A stretch of DNA of 64,000 nucleotides from contig CAZIOT010000012.1 of the NCBI GenBank assembly GCA_964540965.1, positions 1-64,000 on the forward strand, written 5' to 3'. Below the pieces are notes generated by a model. That model made no database searches and was not told the DNA's origin. It saw nothing but the letters and a program-made list of their open reading frames with translations. Position numbers and translations under genes: made by a program. The DNA is from JADYZU01 sp964540965 (GTDB taxonomy: Bacteria; Pseudomonadota; Alphaproteobacteria; Rhodobacterales; Rhodobacteraceae). Shown piece after piece: positions 55,657 to 64,000 of this stretch (the first letter of the stretch is position 1; every line of letters begins with the position of its first letter).

Positions 55657-56562
55657 ATGGACCGCCTGACCGAAATGGAAGCCTTCGCCACCGTGGTGGA
55701 CCAGGGCGGCTTTACCGATGCGGCCAAGAAGATGGGCATCTCGAAATCCGCGGTGTCCAAGCATGTCTCGGCGCTTGAGGCGCGGCTGGGGGCGCGGCTT
55801 CTGAACCGCACCACGCGCCGGGTGTCGCCGACCGAGATCGGCCTTGCCTATTACGACCGCGCCCGCCGCGTCCTCAACGACGCGGGCGAAGCCGATGCCC
55901 TTGTCACCTCCATGCAATCGGCGCCTTCGGGGCTTTTGCGCATCAGCGTTGCAACCGATTTCGGCGTCAACCACCTGTCGCCGGTCCTGGGGGATTTCCT
56001 GCTGGAATATCCCGACATCACCGTCAACATGGTGCTGAACAACCGCTATGTGGAGCTGATTTCCGAAGGCTTCGACATGGCCGTGCGGATCGGAGAGCTT
56101 GAGGACAGCACGCTGCGCGCCCGCAAGCTGACCGAGACCAGCAAGCGCATGATCGCCGCCCCCGGCTATTTCAAGCAGTTCGGCCGGCCGGAAAAGATCG
56201 ACGACCTGAACGAACACAAGCTGTTGCACTATTCCAACCAGGCCAATGCCGCGGTGTGGAAGATCACCGCGCCTTCGGGCGAAAAGCGGCAGGTGCGCAC
56301 CGCCGGCTGGCTGACGGTCAATGACGGGCAATCGCTGCTCAATGCCTGCGTCGCCGGGCTGGGCATCGCCTATCTGCCGGCGTTCCTTTATGCCGATGCG
56401 ATGAAGAAGGGGCTGGTCGAGGAAGCGATCCCCGGCCTGCCGCAGGATGTGCAGGGCATCTATGCCGTCTATCCGCCGGGCCGATTTACCCAGCCCAAGG
56501 TGCGGGCCTTCATCGACTTTCTGGTCAGCGCCTTTGTGGACAAGGGCCCCGACAACTGGTGA
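55657..56562 (+). CDS. LysR family transcriptional regulator (LysR3)
   Basis: A 301-residue LysR of the DsdC/CrgA-like group. It starts MDRLTEMEAFATVVDQGGFT, with HTH KKMGISKSAVSKHVSALEAR and LNRTTRRVSPTEIG, then a substrate-binding domain beginning near 90. GAGAGG precedes the ATG. An ATG 12 nt upstream is a weaker option. It is divergent from the VOC gene with 166 nt between and is followed by two hairpins. Confidence 0.93.
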   Translation: MDRLTEMEAFATVVDQGGFTDAAKKMGISKSAVSKHVSALEARLGARLLNRTTRRVSPTEIGLAYYDRARRVLNDAGEADALVTSMQSAPSGLLRISVATDFGVNHLSPVLGDFLLEYPDITVNMVLNNRYVELISEGFDMAVRIGELEDSTLRARKLTETSKRMIAAPGYFKQFGRPEKIDDLNEHKLLHYSNQANAAVWKITAPSGEKRQVRTAGWLTVNDGQSLLNACVAGLGIAYLPAFLYADAMKKGLVEEAIPGLPQDVQGIYAVYPPGRFTQPKVRAFIDFLVSAFVDKGPDNW

Positions 56563-56588
56563 TCCACGATCACTGACGGCTTTCCGCC

Positions 56589-56651
56589 GGGCGCGTTCGC
56601 GCGCCCATCCTCCCCCAGACTGGCGCGGTCCCCATAGGCCGCGCCATTTTT
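56589..56651. terminator. Two tandem hairpins between LysR3 and OmpA-like gene
   Basis: First, GGGCGCG / CGCGCCC with a TTCG tetraloop (56589-56606), a perfect 7-bp stem. Second, TGGCGCGG / CCGCGCCA with a 10-nt loop (56621-56646) followed by TTTTT, a standard rho-independent terminator for the plus strand. Confidence 0.8.
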
Positions 56652-56659
56652 CCGTGCCG

Positions 56660-57616
56660 CTACTCCTCGCCGGTGGTCAGCAACACCGCCTCGACCCGTC
56701 GGTTCGCCTCGCGACCCTCGGGGGTCAGGTTGCTGGCCGTGGGCGCCAGCCAGCCCATGCCTTCGGCGGTCATCTGCTGGCGCGGCACCGCATAATCCGA
56801 AGCCAGCCGTTCCATCACGCTGGCCGCCCGCCGGCGGGAAATGGCGATGTTCACATCCAGCGCGCCGGTCGCATCGGTATGGCCGACCAGCGCCACCCGC
56901 GCCGCCGGATGGCCGGCCAGATAGTCGGCCAGTGCCTGCAACGACGCATAGTCGCCGGCGTCAAGCTGGGCCGATCCGGTGGCGAAATCGAGGTCCGACA
57001 GCACGACCCGCCCCTGCGATTCCAGCGCGAATCCCAGATCCGAAGGCAAAGCCAGCGGCGCCTGCGGCTGCGCCGGGGTCAGCGGCTGCTCTGCAGCGGT
57101 CGCCAGCCGGGCGTCACCGGCGGGCGGGCCGGCGCGGATGATCTGGACGAAGGCCTGCCCCTCGGTCCGGCTGACTAGGACGCCGACCCGCTCGGTCCCG
57201 GCATCGTCGCTGCGTTCGGCCGACAGGAACCGGAAGGACGACAGGTCGACATGCATCGCCGGCGGCGGCATCACCTCGGTCGCGAAGCGGAAATCGAAAC
57301 CGCCGCAGATCCGCGTCTCGCAATCCAGCAGGATGGCAAAGCCCTGCGCCACCAGTTGCTCGCGCAGCGGCGCCGCGATCTGCAGCGTGGCAATCCCCGG
57401 CCCGACGATGCGCCAGGCCTGCCGCGTGACCTCGCCCTCGGTGACGCGGACCGCAAGGGCGCCGTCCGCCCAGGGCGCCACCGGCAGGGAATAGGTGCCG
57501 GCGATGTCGGTTTCCTCGGCCGCGAGCGTGGGATTGCCGGGAATGTCGAGCGTCAGGGCAGCCAGCGGCGCCGGGGCAAGAAACAGGAACGCGGCGGCAC
57601 GCAGCAAGGGGATCAC
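56660..57616 (-). CDS. OmpA family protein, exported
   Basis: A 318-residue protein with a signal peptide (MIPLLRAAAFLFLAPAPLAA). The first 190 residues are a unique beta-rich region with one Cys pair (LDCETRICGGFDF, near 99-111). The C-terminal OmpA_C domain (about 205-310) binds peptidoglycan: LDFATGSAQLDAGDYASLQALAD-type core, LVGHTDATGALDVNIAISRRRA with the Asp and Arg diaminopimelate ligands, and EGREANRRVE. It overlaps the GNAT gene start by 4 nt and is last in a three-gene operon. Confidence 0.88.
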   Translation of the reverse strand: MIPLLRAAAFLFLAPAPLAALTLDIPGNPTLAAEETDIAGTYSLPVAPWADGALAVRVTEGEVTRQAWRIVGPGIATLQIAAPLREQLVAQGFAILLDCETRICGGFDFRFATEVMPPPAMHVDLSSFRFLSAERSDDAGTERVGVLVSRTEGQAFVQIIRAGPPAGDARLATAAEQPLTPAQPQAPLALPSDLGFALESQGRVVLSDLDFATGSAQLDAGDYASLQALADYLAGHPAARVALVGHTDATGALDVNIAISRRRAASVMERLASDYAVPRQQMTAEGMGWLAPTASNLTPEGREANRRVEAVLLTTGEE

Positions 57617-58326
57617 TCGGACAGTCGGCGGTAGTGATACTCTGCCACCGGCGCCATCCCGAGGGAAGCATAGAGCGCATTGGCCGGCCCGTTGGCGCGG
57701 GTGACGGCAAGGGCAAGCGTCACCGCGCCCGACCGCGCCGCCCAGGCGGCAGCGGCGGCCATGAGATGGCGCGCAAGCCCGCGGCGACGGAACCGCACCG
57801 CGACCTCGATCGCGTGGACCATGGCGATATCGCCGTCGCAGGCGACAAAGGCGGTGCCGGCGGGATGGTCGTCGACGCGACCCAGCAGCGCGACCTTTGG
57901 GCCCGCCGCCCGCTCCATCACCGCAAGGCGGCTGGGGCCGATGCCGCCGGCCGCCCAGATTTCGGCCTGCGCGGCAAGGGGCGGCCAGACCTCGAACGTG
58001 GTCATCGGCGGCCGCGGCGCGGCAAGCGCGGCGACAGGCGCGGCGCGCAGCACCACCGGATCGTGCAGGGCATAGCCGCGCGCAGCAAGTCCGGCGTCCA
58101 GCGCGGTATCGGCGGCGGTGATCTGGAACAGCGGCCGCTGCCCCAGCGCGCGCATCGCCGCCTCGGCCCGGGCAATGTCATCGGCGCCTGCCGGCGCCAG
58201 AGCCACGGCCGATTCCGTCCGCGACCCGCCGCCAAGACCCTGCCGCAGCAGGAACGGCCCCTCGGCCCGGGTGGCCGCCGCGGGCCAGGTCGCCGCCAGC
58301 GCCTGCATCGCGCGCTCTGGCCTCAT
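57613..58326 (-). CDS. GNAT family N-acetyltransferase
   Basis: A 237-residue protein. The C-terminal GNAT domain has AMVHAIEVAVRFRRRGLARHL near 168-188, the acetyl-CoA pyrophosphate loop (RxxGxA as RRRGLA), and ALAVTRANGPANALYASLGM near 207-226, with the terminal EYHYR. The N-terminal 110 residues form a separate, less conserved half. Substrate is unknown. ATGA overlaps on both sides couple it to the CinA-like gene upstream and the OmpA-like gene downstream. Confidence 0.87.
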   Translation of the reverse strand: MRPERAMQALAATWPAAATRAEGPFLLRQGLGGGSRTESAVALAPAGADDIARAEAAMRALGQRPLFQITAADTALDAGLAARGYALHDPVVLRAAPVAALAAPRPPMTTFEVWPPLAAQAEIWAAGGIGPSRLAVMERAAGPKVALLGRVDDHPAGTAFVACDGDIAMVHAIEVAVRFRRRGLARHLMAAAAAWAARSGAVTLALAVTRANGPANALYASLGMAPVAEYHYRRLSE

Positions 58327-59045
58327 GCCGGGAACAGTGCCGCCAGCCGGGCCATCGCCGCGCTGACCCGGGCGCCATCGGTGCCGCGGATCACGATATT
58401 GGCGCCATAGACCCCATTCTGGTTGAACGGATAGGACCCGATCGCCAGGTCGGAAAAATCCGCCGCCAGCGCCGCCAGCGGCCCGGCAATCTCGCCCTCG
58501 CCCTTCAGGATGCGCCAGCTTTGCGACAGAAGCGGCGTGCCCCCGGTCAGCGTCGGCAGGACCGAGGCGACCATCGCCTCGAACACCGCCGGGACACCGG
58601 CCATGACATGGACATTGCCAAGGGTGAAACCGGGTGCGACCGACACCGGGTTGTCGATCAGCACCGCGCCGTCGGGAATCCGCGCCATGCGCAACCGCGC
58701 CTCGTTCAGGTCGACCTTCATCCGCGCGTAATGCGCCGACAAGAGCGCCCGCGCGTCGTCGCGCACGCCGATGCCGGTGCCAAAGGCCGCGGCGATGCAG
58801 TCGGCGGTGATGTCGTCATGTGTCGGCCCGATCCCGCCCGAGGTGAAGACATGGTCGAACCGTGCCCGCAGGTCGTTCACCGCCGCGACGATGGCGGTGC
58901 GGTCATCGGCGACCACGCGCGCCTCCCTCAGGTCAAGGCCGACCTGCGTCAGTTCCTGCGCCAGATAGTGCAGGTTGGAATCGCGGGTGCGCCCCGACAG
59001 GATTTCGTCGCCGATGACCAGCATGGCGGCAGTCGGATTGGGCAT
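58323..59045 (-). CDS. Competence/damage-inducible protein A (CinA N-terminal, MoCF-like)
   Basis: A 240-residue single-domain MoCF/MogA-like protein: AMLVIGDEILSGRTRDSNLH at 8-27, a VFTSGGIGPTHDDITAD segment near 85-101, and GVPAVFEAMVASVLPTL near 170. Full CinA has a further C-terminal nicotinamide-nucleotide amidase domain which is absent here, as in many alphaproteobacterial homologues. It is divergent from map and heads the three-gene operon with GNAT and OmpA-like genes. Confidence 0.87.
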   Translation of the reverse strand: MPNPTAAMLVIGDEILSGRTRDSNLHYLAQELTQVGLDLREARVVADDRTAIVAAVNDLRARFDHVFTSGGIGPTHDDITADCIAAAFGTGIGVRDDARALLSAHYARMKVDLNEARLRMARIPDGAVLIDNPVSVAPGFTLGNVHVMAGVPAVFEAMVASVLPTLTGGTPLLSQSWRILKGEGEIAGPLAALAADFSDLAIGSYPFNQNGVYGANIVIRGTDGARVSAAMARLAALFPA

Positions 59046-59145
59046 GGCAAATCTCCGTTGTCGGGCCGACCATAGGCCTGCCGCCCGGCCGCCGCCACCC
59101 CCGCACCCTCTGGATTCCCGGCCGGCTTTCGCCTATCTGCAAGCG

Positions 59146-59982
59146 ATGGACCGTGAAATCTCTCAGCCGCAAGACCGCCGCGCGCGCCTGACGCGCGACG
59201 GAATCCGCATCCACGAACCGGCGGATTTCGACGGGATGCGCCGCGCCGGACAGGAAGCGGCGCGGATTCTGGACGAGATCGCGCCGCATGTCTTTCCCGG
59301 CCAGACCACCGGCGAGATCGACCGCCTGATAACCCAGATGATCCACGACCGCGGCCTGACCAGCGCAACCGTCGGCTACAAGGGCTATCAGCACGCCTCG
59401 TGCATCAGCGTGAACCATGTCGTCTGCCACGGCATTCCGGGGGACAAGCTGCTGAAAGACGGCGATATCGCCAATATCGACGTGACGGTGATCGTCGATG
59501 GCTGGTATGGCGATTCAAGCCGGATGTATGCGGCGGGCGAATTGAACCGCAAGGCCGAGCGGCTGGTGCAGGTCACCCATGACGCGCTGATGGCGGGCAT
59601 CGCCGTGGCCCGGCCCGGCAATACCTTTGGCGACATCGGCCACGCGATCCAGAGCTTTGTCGAGGCGCAGCGCATGTCGGTGGTGCGCGATTTCTGCGGC
59701 CACGGCCTTGGCCGCGTGTTCCACGCGCCGCCGAACGTGCTGCACTATGGCCGCAAGGGCACCGGGCCGATGCTGGAAGAGGGCATGTTCTTTACCATCG
59801 AGCCGATGGTGAACCTTGGCCGCCCCGAAACCAAGGTCCTGGCCGACGACTGGACCGCCGTGACCCGCGACAAGTCGTGGTCGGCGCAGTTCGAACATTC
59901 CATCGGCATCACCGCATCGGGGTGCGAGATCTTCACCCTCTCGCCCGCCGGGCTGTTCCACCCGACACGCGCCGCCGCCTAG
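59146..59982 (+). CDS. map: Type I methionine aminopeptidase
   Basis: A 278-residue metalloprotease that removes N-terminal Met. Metal ligands are in NIDVTVIVDGWYGDSSRMY near 111-129 (two Asp), GHGLGRVFHAPPNVLHYG near 184-201 (His), FFTIEPMVN near 217 (Glu) and SAQFEHSIGIT near 245 (Glu). It starts with about 20 residues beyond the E. coli type, MDREISQPQDRRARLTRDG. It ends 3 nt inside the convergent SRPBCC gene. Confidence 0.95.
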   Translation: MDREISQPQDRRARLTRDGIRIHEPADFDGMRRAGQEAARILDEIAPHVFPGQTTGEIDRLITQMIHDRGLTSATVGYKGYQHASCISVNHVVCHGIPGDKLLKDGDIANIDVTVIVDGWYGDSSRMYAAGELNRKAERLVQVTHDALMAGIAVARPGNTFGDIGHAIQSFVEAQRMSVVRDFCGHGLGRVFHAPPNVLHYGRKGTGPMLEEGMFFTIEPMVNLGRPETKVLADDWTAVTRDKSWSAQFEHSIGITASGCEIFTLSPAGLFHPTRAAA

Positions 59983-60458
59983 CGCGGCGCCTTTGCCCCG
60001 CGGGTGTGGCGCAGTTCGATTTCGCGCGCGAATTCGGTGACCCGGGTTTCAAAGCGCCGGTTCAGGTTGCCGCGCGCCAGTTTCAGCGATTGCACCAGAA
60101 GCTTGGCCGTGAAGGACAGCGGTTCGATCACCGCGGCCACGTTCATTCTGGTGTGATTGCGCGACAGCGCCATCAGATCGACGGCCACGGCAAAGCCCAG
60201 ACCCTGCGATTCCCCGCCCAGCCGCAGCGCGTGCGGCGGGTCGTATTCGGTGATCTCGATCTGAATATTGCGGTCGCGGCCACGGAACTGGAATGTCGCC
60301 GCCCATTTCAGTCCGGCGCCCGGCCGCGGCAGGCTGTCAAGCCGCCGCACCTCGGCACCGCGGCGCAGGACCTGCCGCTCGAAGGCCGGAAAATCCGTCA
60401 CCGCGGCAAAGACCGTTTCGATCGGCGCGGCGATGTCCTCTCTGGACTGGAATTCCAT
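59979..60458 (-). CDS. SRPBCC (START/Bet v1-like) family protein
   Basis: A 159-residue soluble protein with the SRPBCC layout: MEFQSREDIAAPIETVFAAV at the N-terminus, WAATFQFRGRDRNIQIEITEY near 52-72, then a beta sheet and a long C-terminal amphipathic helix ending in basic residues. The family binds hydrophobic ligands in a deep cavity; the ligand here is unknown. It lies 27 nt downstream of nudC on the same strand. Confidence 0.82.
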   Translation of the reverse strand: MEFQSREDIAAPIETVFAAVTDFPAFERQVLRRGAEVRRLDSLPRPGAGLKWAATFQFRGRDRNIQIEITEYDPPHALRLGGESQGLGFAVAVDLMALSRNHTRMNVAAVIEPLSFTAKLLVQSLKLARGNLNRRFETRVTEFAREIELRHTRGAKAPR

Positions 60459-60485
60459 GTGTTCTGCGCCCCTCGTGTCAGCTTG

Positions 60486-61457
60486 TTATGCCGGTCGGTC
60501 CAGCCGTCCGGCAAGCCAGTTTTCCATCAGATACCGCGCGATCGAGCCGATGCGCGGCGCGCGGATCGCCGCATCGGTTTCAGCAAAGACCCCGGCCAGC
60601 CGTTCGCGGCTGACCCACAGCGCCTGTTCAAGCTCGACCGGATCGACGGTGATCGCGTCGCTTTCGGCAAAGCCGCGGCACCCCAGCATCAGCGAGGCCG
60701 GGAACGGCCAGGGCTGGCTGGCAAGGTAATCGACCCGGCCGACACGGATGCCCGATTCCTCGGCCACCTCGCGGCGCACCGCCGCCTCGACAGTCTCGCC
60801 CGGCTCGACAAATCCGGCAAGGCAGGAAAACATCCCCGGCGGCCAGCCGGGCGACCGGCCAAGCAGCAGGTCGTCGCCCCGGGTCACCAGCATGATGACC
60901 ACGGGGTCGGTGCGGGGGAAATGGCGGGCGCCGCAGGCGGCGCAATCGCGCTGCCAGCCGGCCATCGCCGGCGCGCTGCGCAGCCCGCATCTGGCGCAAA
61001 ACCCGTGTGTGTCGTGCCAGGCGAACAGCGCGCGGGCGGTGGCGGCCAGTTCGGCATCGCGCGGCGAAAGACTGGCCATGATCGCGCGCAATTCGGCGAA
61101 CCTGTGGTCGGCGGGCAAGGCGGGGTGGTGCTGTTCGGTCGGATCGAAGAAGGCGCCCAGCGCCGCCAGATCGGCCCCCTCGGGCGACCACGAGGAGATA
61201 TCCTCGGCCCAGATGCCCTCCTCGCCCTCGACCCCAAGAAAGACCGTCGGCCCCGGTTCGGCGGTCAGCGCCGGATGATCGGCCGGCAGGCGGGCCAGCG
61301 CACCATCGCCGGCGATCAGCACCTTGCCGCGCCACAGCGCCAGCCAGCGCGCGCCGGGCCGCGCCGCCAGCGCCGCAAGGGCCCCGGCATCGCCGCGCAG
61401 GTGGTGCGCGCGCTCAAGACCCGAGCCGCCGAATGTCACCTCAGTGCCGGTGCGCAT
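60486..61457 (-). CDS. nudC: NAD+ diphosphatase / RNA decapping hydrolase NudC
   Basis: A 323-residue NudC-type protein. An N-terminal NudC_N domain (to about 140) is followed by a zinc ribbon with two Cys pairs (GFCARCGLRS and RDCAACGARHFPRTDP, near 152-178). The Nudix box is GFVEPGETVEAAVRREVAEE near 216-235 with following ESG. An SQPWPFPASLM segment near 252 is diagnostic for NudC. It hydrolyses NAD(H) to NMN and AMP and can remove NAD caps from RNA. Confidence 0.94.
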   Translation of the reverse strand: MRTGTEVTFGGSGLERAHHLRGDAGALAALAARPGARWLALWRGKVLIAGDGALARLPADHPALTAEPGPTVFLGVEGEEGIWAEDISSWSPEGADLAALGAFFDPTEQHHPALPADHRFAELRAIMASLSPRDAELAATARALFAWHDTHGFCARCGLRSAPAMAGWQRDCAACGARHFPRTDPVVIMLVTRGDDLLLGRSPGWPPGMFSCLAGFVEPGETVEAAVRREVAEESGIRVGRVDYLASQPWPFPASLMLGCRGFAESDAITVDPVELEQALWVSRERLAGVFAETDAAIRAPRIGSIARYLMENWLAGRLDRPA

Positions 61458-61688
61458 CGCGCGACCCTTTCGCTGTCCCCCGCCTGCCTTGCCAGACATC
61501 GCCGCCGCCCGGCAAGGTGCCTTGCCCGCGGCGCCGCACCCCGCCGCGCGACTTCGCCACGGGGCGTGGCAACAAAGGCGCAGTTGCGCATCGGCAATAA
61601 CCTGCCGATGCAAGGCGGATCGGAAAAACATTGCCGCCCCCCTGATTCGCCCTATGGTTGCAGAGGGGAGTTCTGGAGTGACCGGATC

Positions 61689-63512
61689 GTGATCCTACGC
61701 GAGGCCCATGCCATCGCGCCTGACCGAGTGCAGGCCAAGTTGCGGCTGATGGCGACCACGGATCTGCATGCGCAGATCCTGCCCTATGATTATTATGCCG
61801 ATACGCCCCTGGCCACCGGCGGGCTGGCACAGATCGCCGGCCTTGTCCGGCTGTTGCGGCGCGGCGCGCCCAACAGCCTGCTCCTGGACAACGGCGATTT
61901 CGTGCAGGGCAATCCGCTGGCCGATCTTGCCGCCGGCGCTGGCCGCGCCGATCCGCATCCGGTGGTGGCGGCGATGAATGCGCTCGGCTATGACGCCGGG
62001 ACGCTGGGCAACCACGAATTCAACTATGGCCTTGGTCTTGTTGAAAAGATCCGGGGCGAAGCGGCGTTCCCCCTCGTCCTTGCCAACCTGGCCGAAGGGG
62101 CCGCGCCGGTGCGGCCCTGGGCGGTGCTGGACCGGGTGCTGACCGATACCGCCGGCCGCGACTGGCCGCTCAAGGTCGGGGTCATCGGCTTTGCCCCGCC
62201 GCAGATCGCCCTGTGGGAACGCCTGCGCCTGACCGGGCGCATCGCGACCGAGGATATCGTGCAGTCCGCCCGCAGGCACCTGCCGGACCTGCGCGCCGCC
62301 GGGGCCGAGATCGTGGTGGCGCTGTGCCATTCCGGCATCGGCGCCGCCGACCATGCCGAGGGGATGGAGAATGCCGCCCTGCCGCTGTCGGCGGTCGAGG
62401 GGATCGACATCCTTGTTCTGGGCCATACCCACGGCATCTTTCCGACCGGCGGCCTGCCGGTCGGCGGGGGGGTCGATCCGGTCGTCGGCACGCTGAACGG
62501 CAAGCCGGCGGTGATGGCCGGCGCCTATGGATCGCATCTTGGGCTGATCGACCTGCTCATGGACCGGCACGAAGACCAGTGGCGCATCGCCGGCCATGCC
62601 GTGGCCGCGCTGCCCGCCAGCGGCCAGGTCGCCGGTGCCGGCCCCCCGCCCGCGGATGCCGAGATCGCGCGCATCACCGCCCCGGCCCATGCCCGCGTCC
62701 TTGACCTGATCCGCCGGCCCATCGGCCGCACCGACCTGCCGCTGACCAGCCATTTCTCGCTTGTCGCCCCCGACGCCAGCCTTGCCGTCGTCGCCGCCGC
62801 GCAGCGCGATTATGCCGCAAGCCTGCTTGCCGGCTCGCCCGAGGCGCGGTTGCCGCTTCTGTCGGCAGTGGCGCCGTTCCGCGCCGGCGGCCGCGGCGGG
62901 CCCGAGGGCTATATCGACATTCCCGCCGGTCCGCTGTCGATGCGCCACGCGGCCGAGCTTTACGTCTATCCCAACACGATCTGCGTCATCGCCGTGACCG
63001 GCGCCATGGTCGCGGGCTGGCTTGAGCGGTCGTCGGGCCAGTTCAACACGCTGCAACCCGGCATGACGGATCAGCCGCTGATCGACCCGACCTTCCCCAG
63101 CTACAATTTCGACCTGCTCGACGGTCTGACCTGGGTGATCGACCCGGTGGTGCCGGCGGGCGCAGGGCGGGTGTCCGGCATCCGCTGGCAGGGCCGGCCT
63201 TTGGCCGCCGATGCCACGGTCGCGGTGGTGACCAACAGCTACCGCGCCGGCGGCGGCGGCGGGTTCGAGGCGCTGGCCGGCGCGCAGGTGCTGCACGCGC
63301 CGGGGCGGCCGACACGGGATGTGGTGGTCGATTACCTGCACCGCCGCCGGCCCGGGCCGCCGTCGCCGTCCTGGCGCTTTGCCCCGCACCCCGGCACCGC
63401 CGCCTGGTTCGACAGCGGCCCGCGCGCGCGGCAAGACACGGTGCCGGCGCTGGCGCTGGATGATCTGGGGGTGATGGCGGACGGATTCCGGCGGTTCCGG
63501 TTGCATCTATAG
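61689..63512 (+). CDS. 2',3'-Cyclic-nucleotide phosphodiesterase/3'-nucleotidase-like protein (CpdB/5'-nucleotidase family)
   Basis: About 607 residues in two domains. The metallophosphatase domain has LMATTDLHAQILPYDYY near 20-36, LLLDNGDFVQGNPLADL near 60, TLGNHEFNYG near 103, VALCHSGIG near 213 and LVLGHTHGIFP near 245. The C-terminal 5_nucleotid_C domain begins near 345 and includes YVYPNTICVIAVTGAMVAGWLE. The only suitable start is a GTG at 61689, 10 nt after GGAGT. Neither it nor the in-frame upstream sequence encodes a signal peptide, although CpdB is normally periplasmic. Confidence 0.87.
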   Translation: MILREAHAIAPDRVQAKLRLMATTDLHAQILPYDYYADTPLATGGLAQIAGLVRLLRRGAPNSLLLDNGDFVQGNPLADLAAGAGRADPHPVVAAMNALGYDAGTLGNHEFNYGLGLVEKIRGEAAFPLVLANLAEGAAPVRPWAVLDRVLTDTAGRDWPLKVGVIGFAPPQIALWERLRLTGRIATEDIVQSARRHLPDLRAAGAEIVVALCHSGIGAADHAEGMENAALPLSAVEGIDILVLGHTHGIFPTGGLPVGGGVDPVVGTLNGKPAVMAGAYGSHLGLIDLLMDRHEDQWRIAGHAVAALPASGQVAGAGPPPADAEIARITAPAHARVLDLIRRPIGRTDLPLTSHFSLVAPDASLAVVAAAQRDYAASLLAGSPEARLPLLSAVAPFRAGGRGGPEGYIDIPAGPLSMRHAAELYVYPNTICVIAVTGAMVAGWLERSSGQFNTLQPGMTDQPLIDPTFPSYNFDLLDGLTWVIDPVVPAGAGRVSGIRWQGRPLAADATVAVVTNSYRAGGGGGFEALAGAQVLHAPGRPTRDVVVDYLHRRRPGPPSPSWRFAPHPGTAAWFDSGPRARQDTVPALALDDLGVMADGFRRFRLHL

Positions 63513-63638
63513 CGCGGGCATCTGCGGGCACGAAACCTTCCCCGCGGGGAAGGTTACTGCCTTTCCAGAAGGTCAACGGCGCGCGCAGTTTGCAATTGCA
63601 GGCACGGATCGCCGGATCCTTGCGGGGGACAGGGCTGC

Positions 63639-63664
63639 GTAAGGTGGGCGATTGCCCACCCTAC
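63639..63664. repeat. 26-bp palindromic repeat, variant copy 3
   Basis: Arms GTAAGGTGGGC and GCCCACCCTAC around GATT. It is a sequence variant of the identical pair at 36975 and 39454, and lies in the 208-nt gap between the CpdB-like gene and the last HAD gene. No gene is supported in that gap. Confidence 0.75.
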
Positions 63665-63720
63665 CTCTGGTCCCCGTCCCCCAATCGTTGCATAGGGTCT
63701 GCAACCCGCAGGAGATGCCC

Positions 63721-64000
63721 ATGACCCGCCGCCCCGCCGCCGCGATATTCGACCTCGACGGCACGCTGATCGACACCGAGGCCCTGTTCAACGAGGCCGG
63801 AGTCGAGGCTTGCGCCGCCCTTGGCCTGACCGTGCCGCTCGCCTTTTTCGAGACTTTGGCCGGCATCCATGACGAGGAACGCGTGCGCCTGATCGAGGCG
63901 CAGGTGGGCCGGCCGATGAACGCGCGGGCGTTCTTTGCCGAATGGGACCGGCGCGGATCGGAACGGATGGCGCGCGGCCTGCCGGTCAAGCCGGGGGCGG
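63721..64000 (+). CDS. HAD family phosphatase (subfamily IA), 5' part only
   Basis: The first 93 codons of a gene cut by the window end. It begins MTRRPAAAIFDLDGTLIDTE, the HAD motif I with nucleophile Asp11 and Asp13, in the form typical of beta-phosphoglucomutase/phosphoglycolate-phosphatase-like enzymes. The following helical stretch (EACAALGLTVPLAFFETLAG) is the start of a four-helix cap. Downstream motifs are outside the window, so substrate cannot be judged. Confidence 0.88.
   Translation, partial: MTRRPAAAIFDLDGTLIDTEALFNEAGVEACAALGLTVPLAFFETLAGIHDEERVRLIEAQVGRPMNARAFFAEWDRRGSERMARGLPVKPGA

Noticed and set aside
59877..61688. Upstream extension of the CpdB-like reading frame by about 600 codons
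   Set aside because: The extension lies antisense to SRPBCC and nudC and has no domain; the real gene starts near the GTG at 61689.

Overview
The window is GC-rich alphaproteobacterial DNA. From about 11 kb to the end it reads as a Rhodobacteraceae-type chromosome: GcrA, rimO, lepA, mdh, the suc/lpd operon, hemC/hemE/hemF, clpS, an elongator tRNA-Met and characteristic short intergenic palindromes. The first ~10.7 kb has somewhat different codon habits (for example almost no TTT for Phe), contains a 100-N scaffold gap, and joins the rest inside the sulfate-transport operon. The window may therefore be a scaffold that crosses a transfer or assembly junction.

Layout. 1-7.7 kb is a catabolic module. 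It holds the tail of an aldehyde dehydrogenase, a minus-strand TRAP operon (two tandem DctP-type binding proteins, DctQ, DctM, a DUF3237 protein), and a divergent pair made of a ThDP enzyme overlapping a GlcD-type FAD oxidase. Together these fit uptake of an organic acid followed by a mandelate-like sequence: 2-hydroxy acid to 2-oxo acid to aldehyde to acid. 7.8-12 kb is an Rrf2 regulator plus the sulfate ABC transporter (sbp, cysT, cysW and a short cysA). 12-15.4 kb holds a DUF1993 gene, a frameshifted small ORF and argD-argF, preceded by a possible 14-residue peptide ending in four arginines. 15.4-19.3 kb holds gcrA, a decayed RTX-protein tail, rimO and an AT-richer NYN-domain gene. 19.3-24.7 kb holds lepA, mdh, a glycosyltransferase and an exported protein.

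24.9-34.3 kb is the 2-oxoglutarate dehydrogenase/succinyl-CoA ligase operon sucC-sucD-sucA-sucB-lpd, interleaved with four small non-TCA genes and preceded by two TGATCA-centred palindromes exactly 21 bp apart. 34.3-42.5 kb holds an MFS transporter, an FAD hydroxyacid dehydrogenase, and a sugar module (FGGY kinase, RbsB-like protein, ATPase, permease) in which two identical 26-bp palindromes sit at the kinase stop codon and between binding protein and ATPase; a DUF2585 gene follows. 42.5-45.9 kb is a LysR/SMP-30/LysR cluster with nearly identical ATTGG-N5-CCAAT dyads at two promoters, then tRNA-Met. 46-51.7 kb holds a 204-bp inverted-repeat element and the haem genes hemC, hemE and hemF with an aminotransferase and an EamA exporter. 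51.7-64 kb is housekeeping and accessory: a lipoprotein, a degenerate-site SDR, an RsmC-like methyltransferase, clpS, HAD, VOC, LysR, OmpA-like, GNAT, CinA-like, map, SRPBCC, nudC, a cpdB-like gene and a truncated HAD gene.

No CRISPR array, integrase, transposase gene, phage region or rRNA was seen. A recurring feature is an intercistronic hairpin immediately after every substrate-binding-protein gene (four of four), consistent with differential expression of binding protein over permease.
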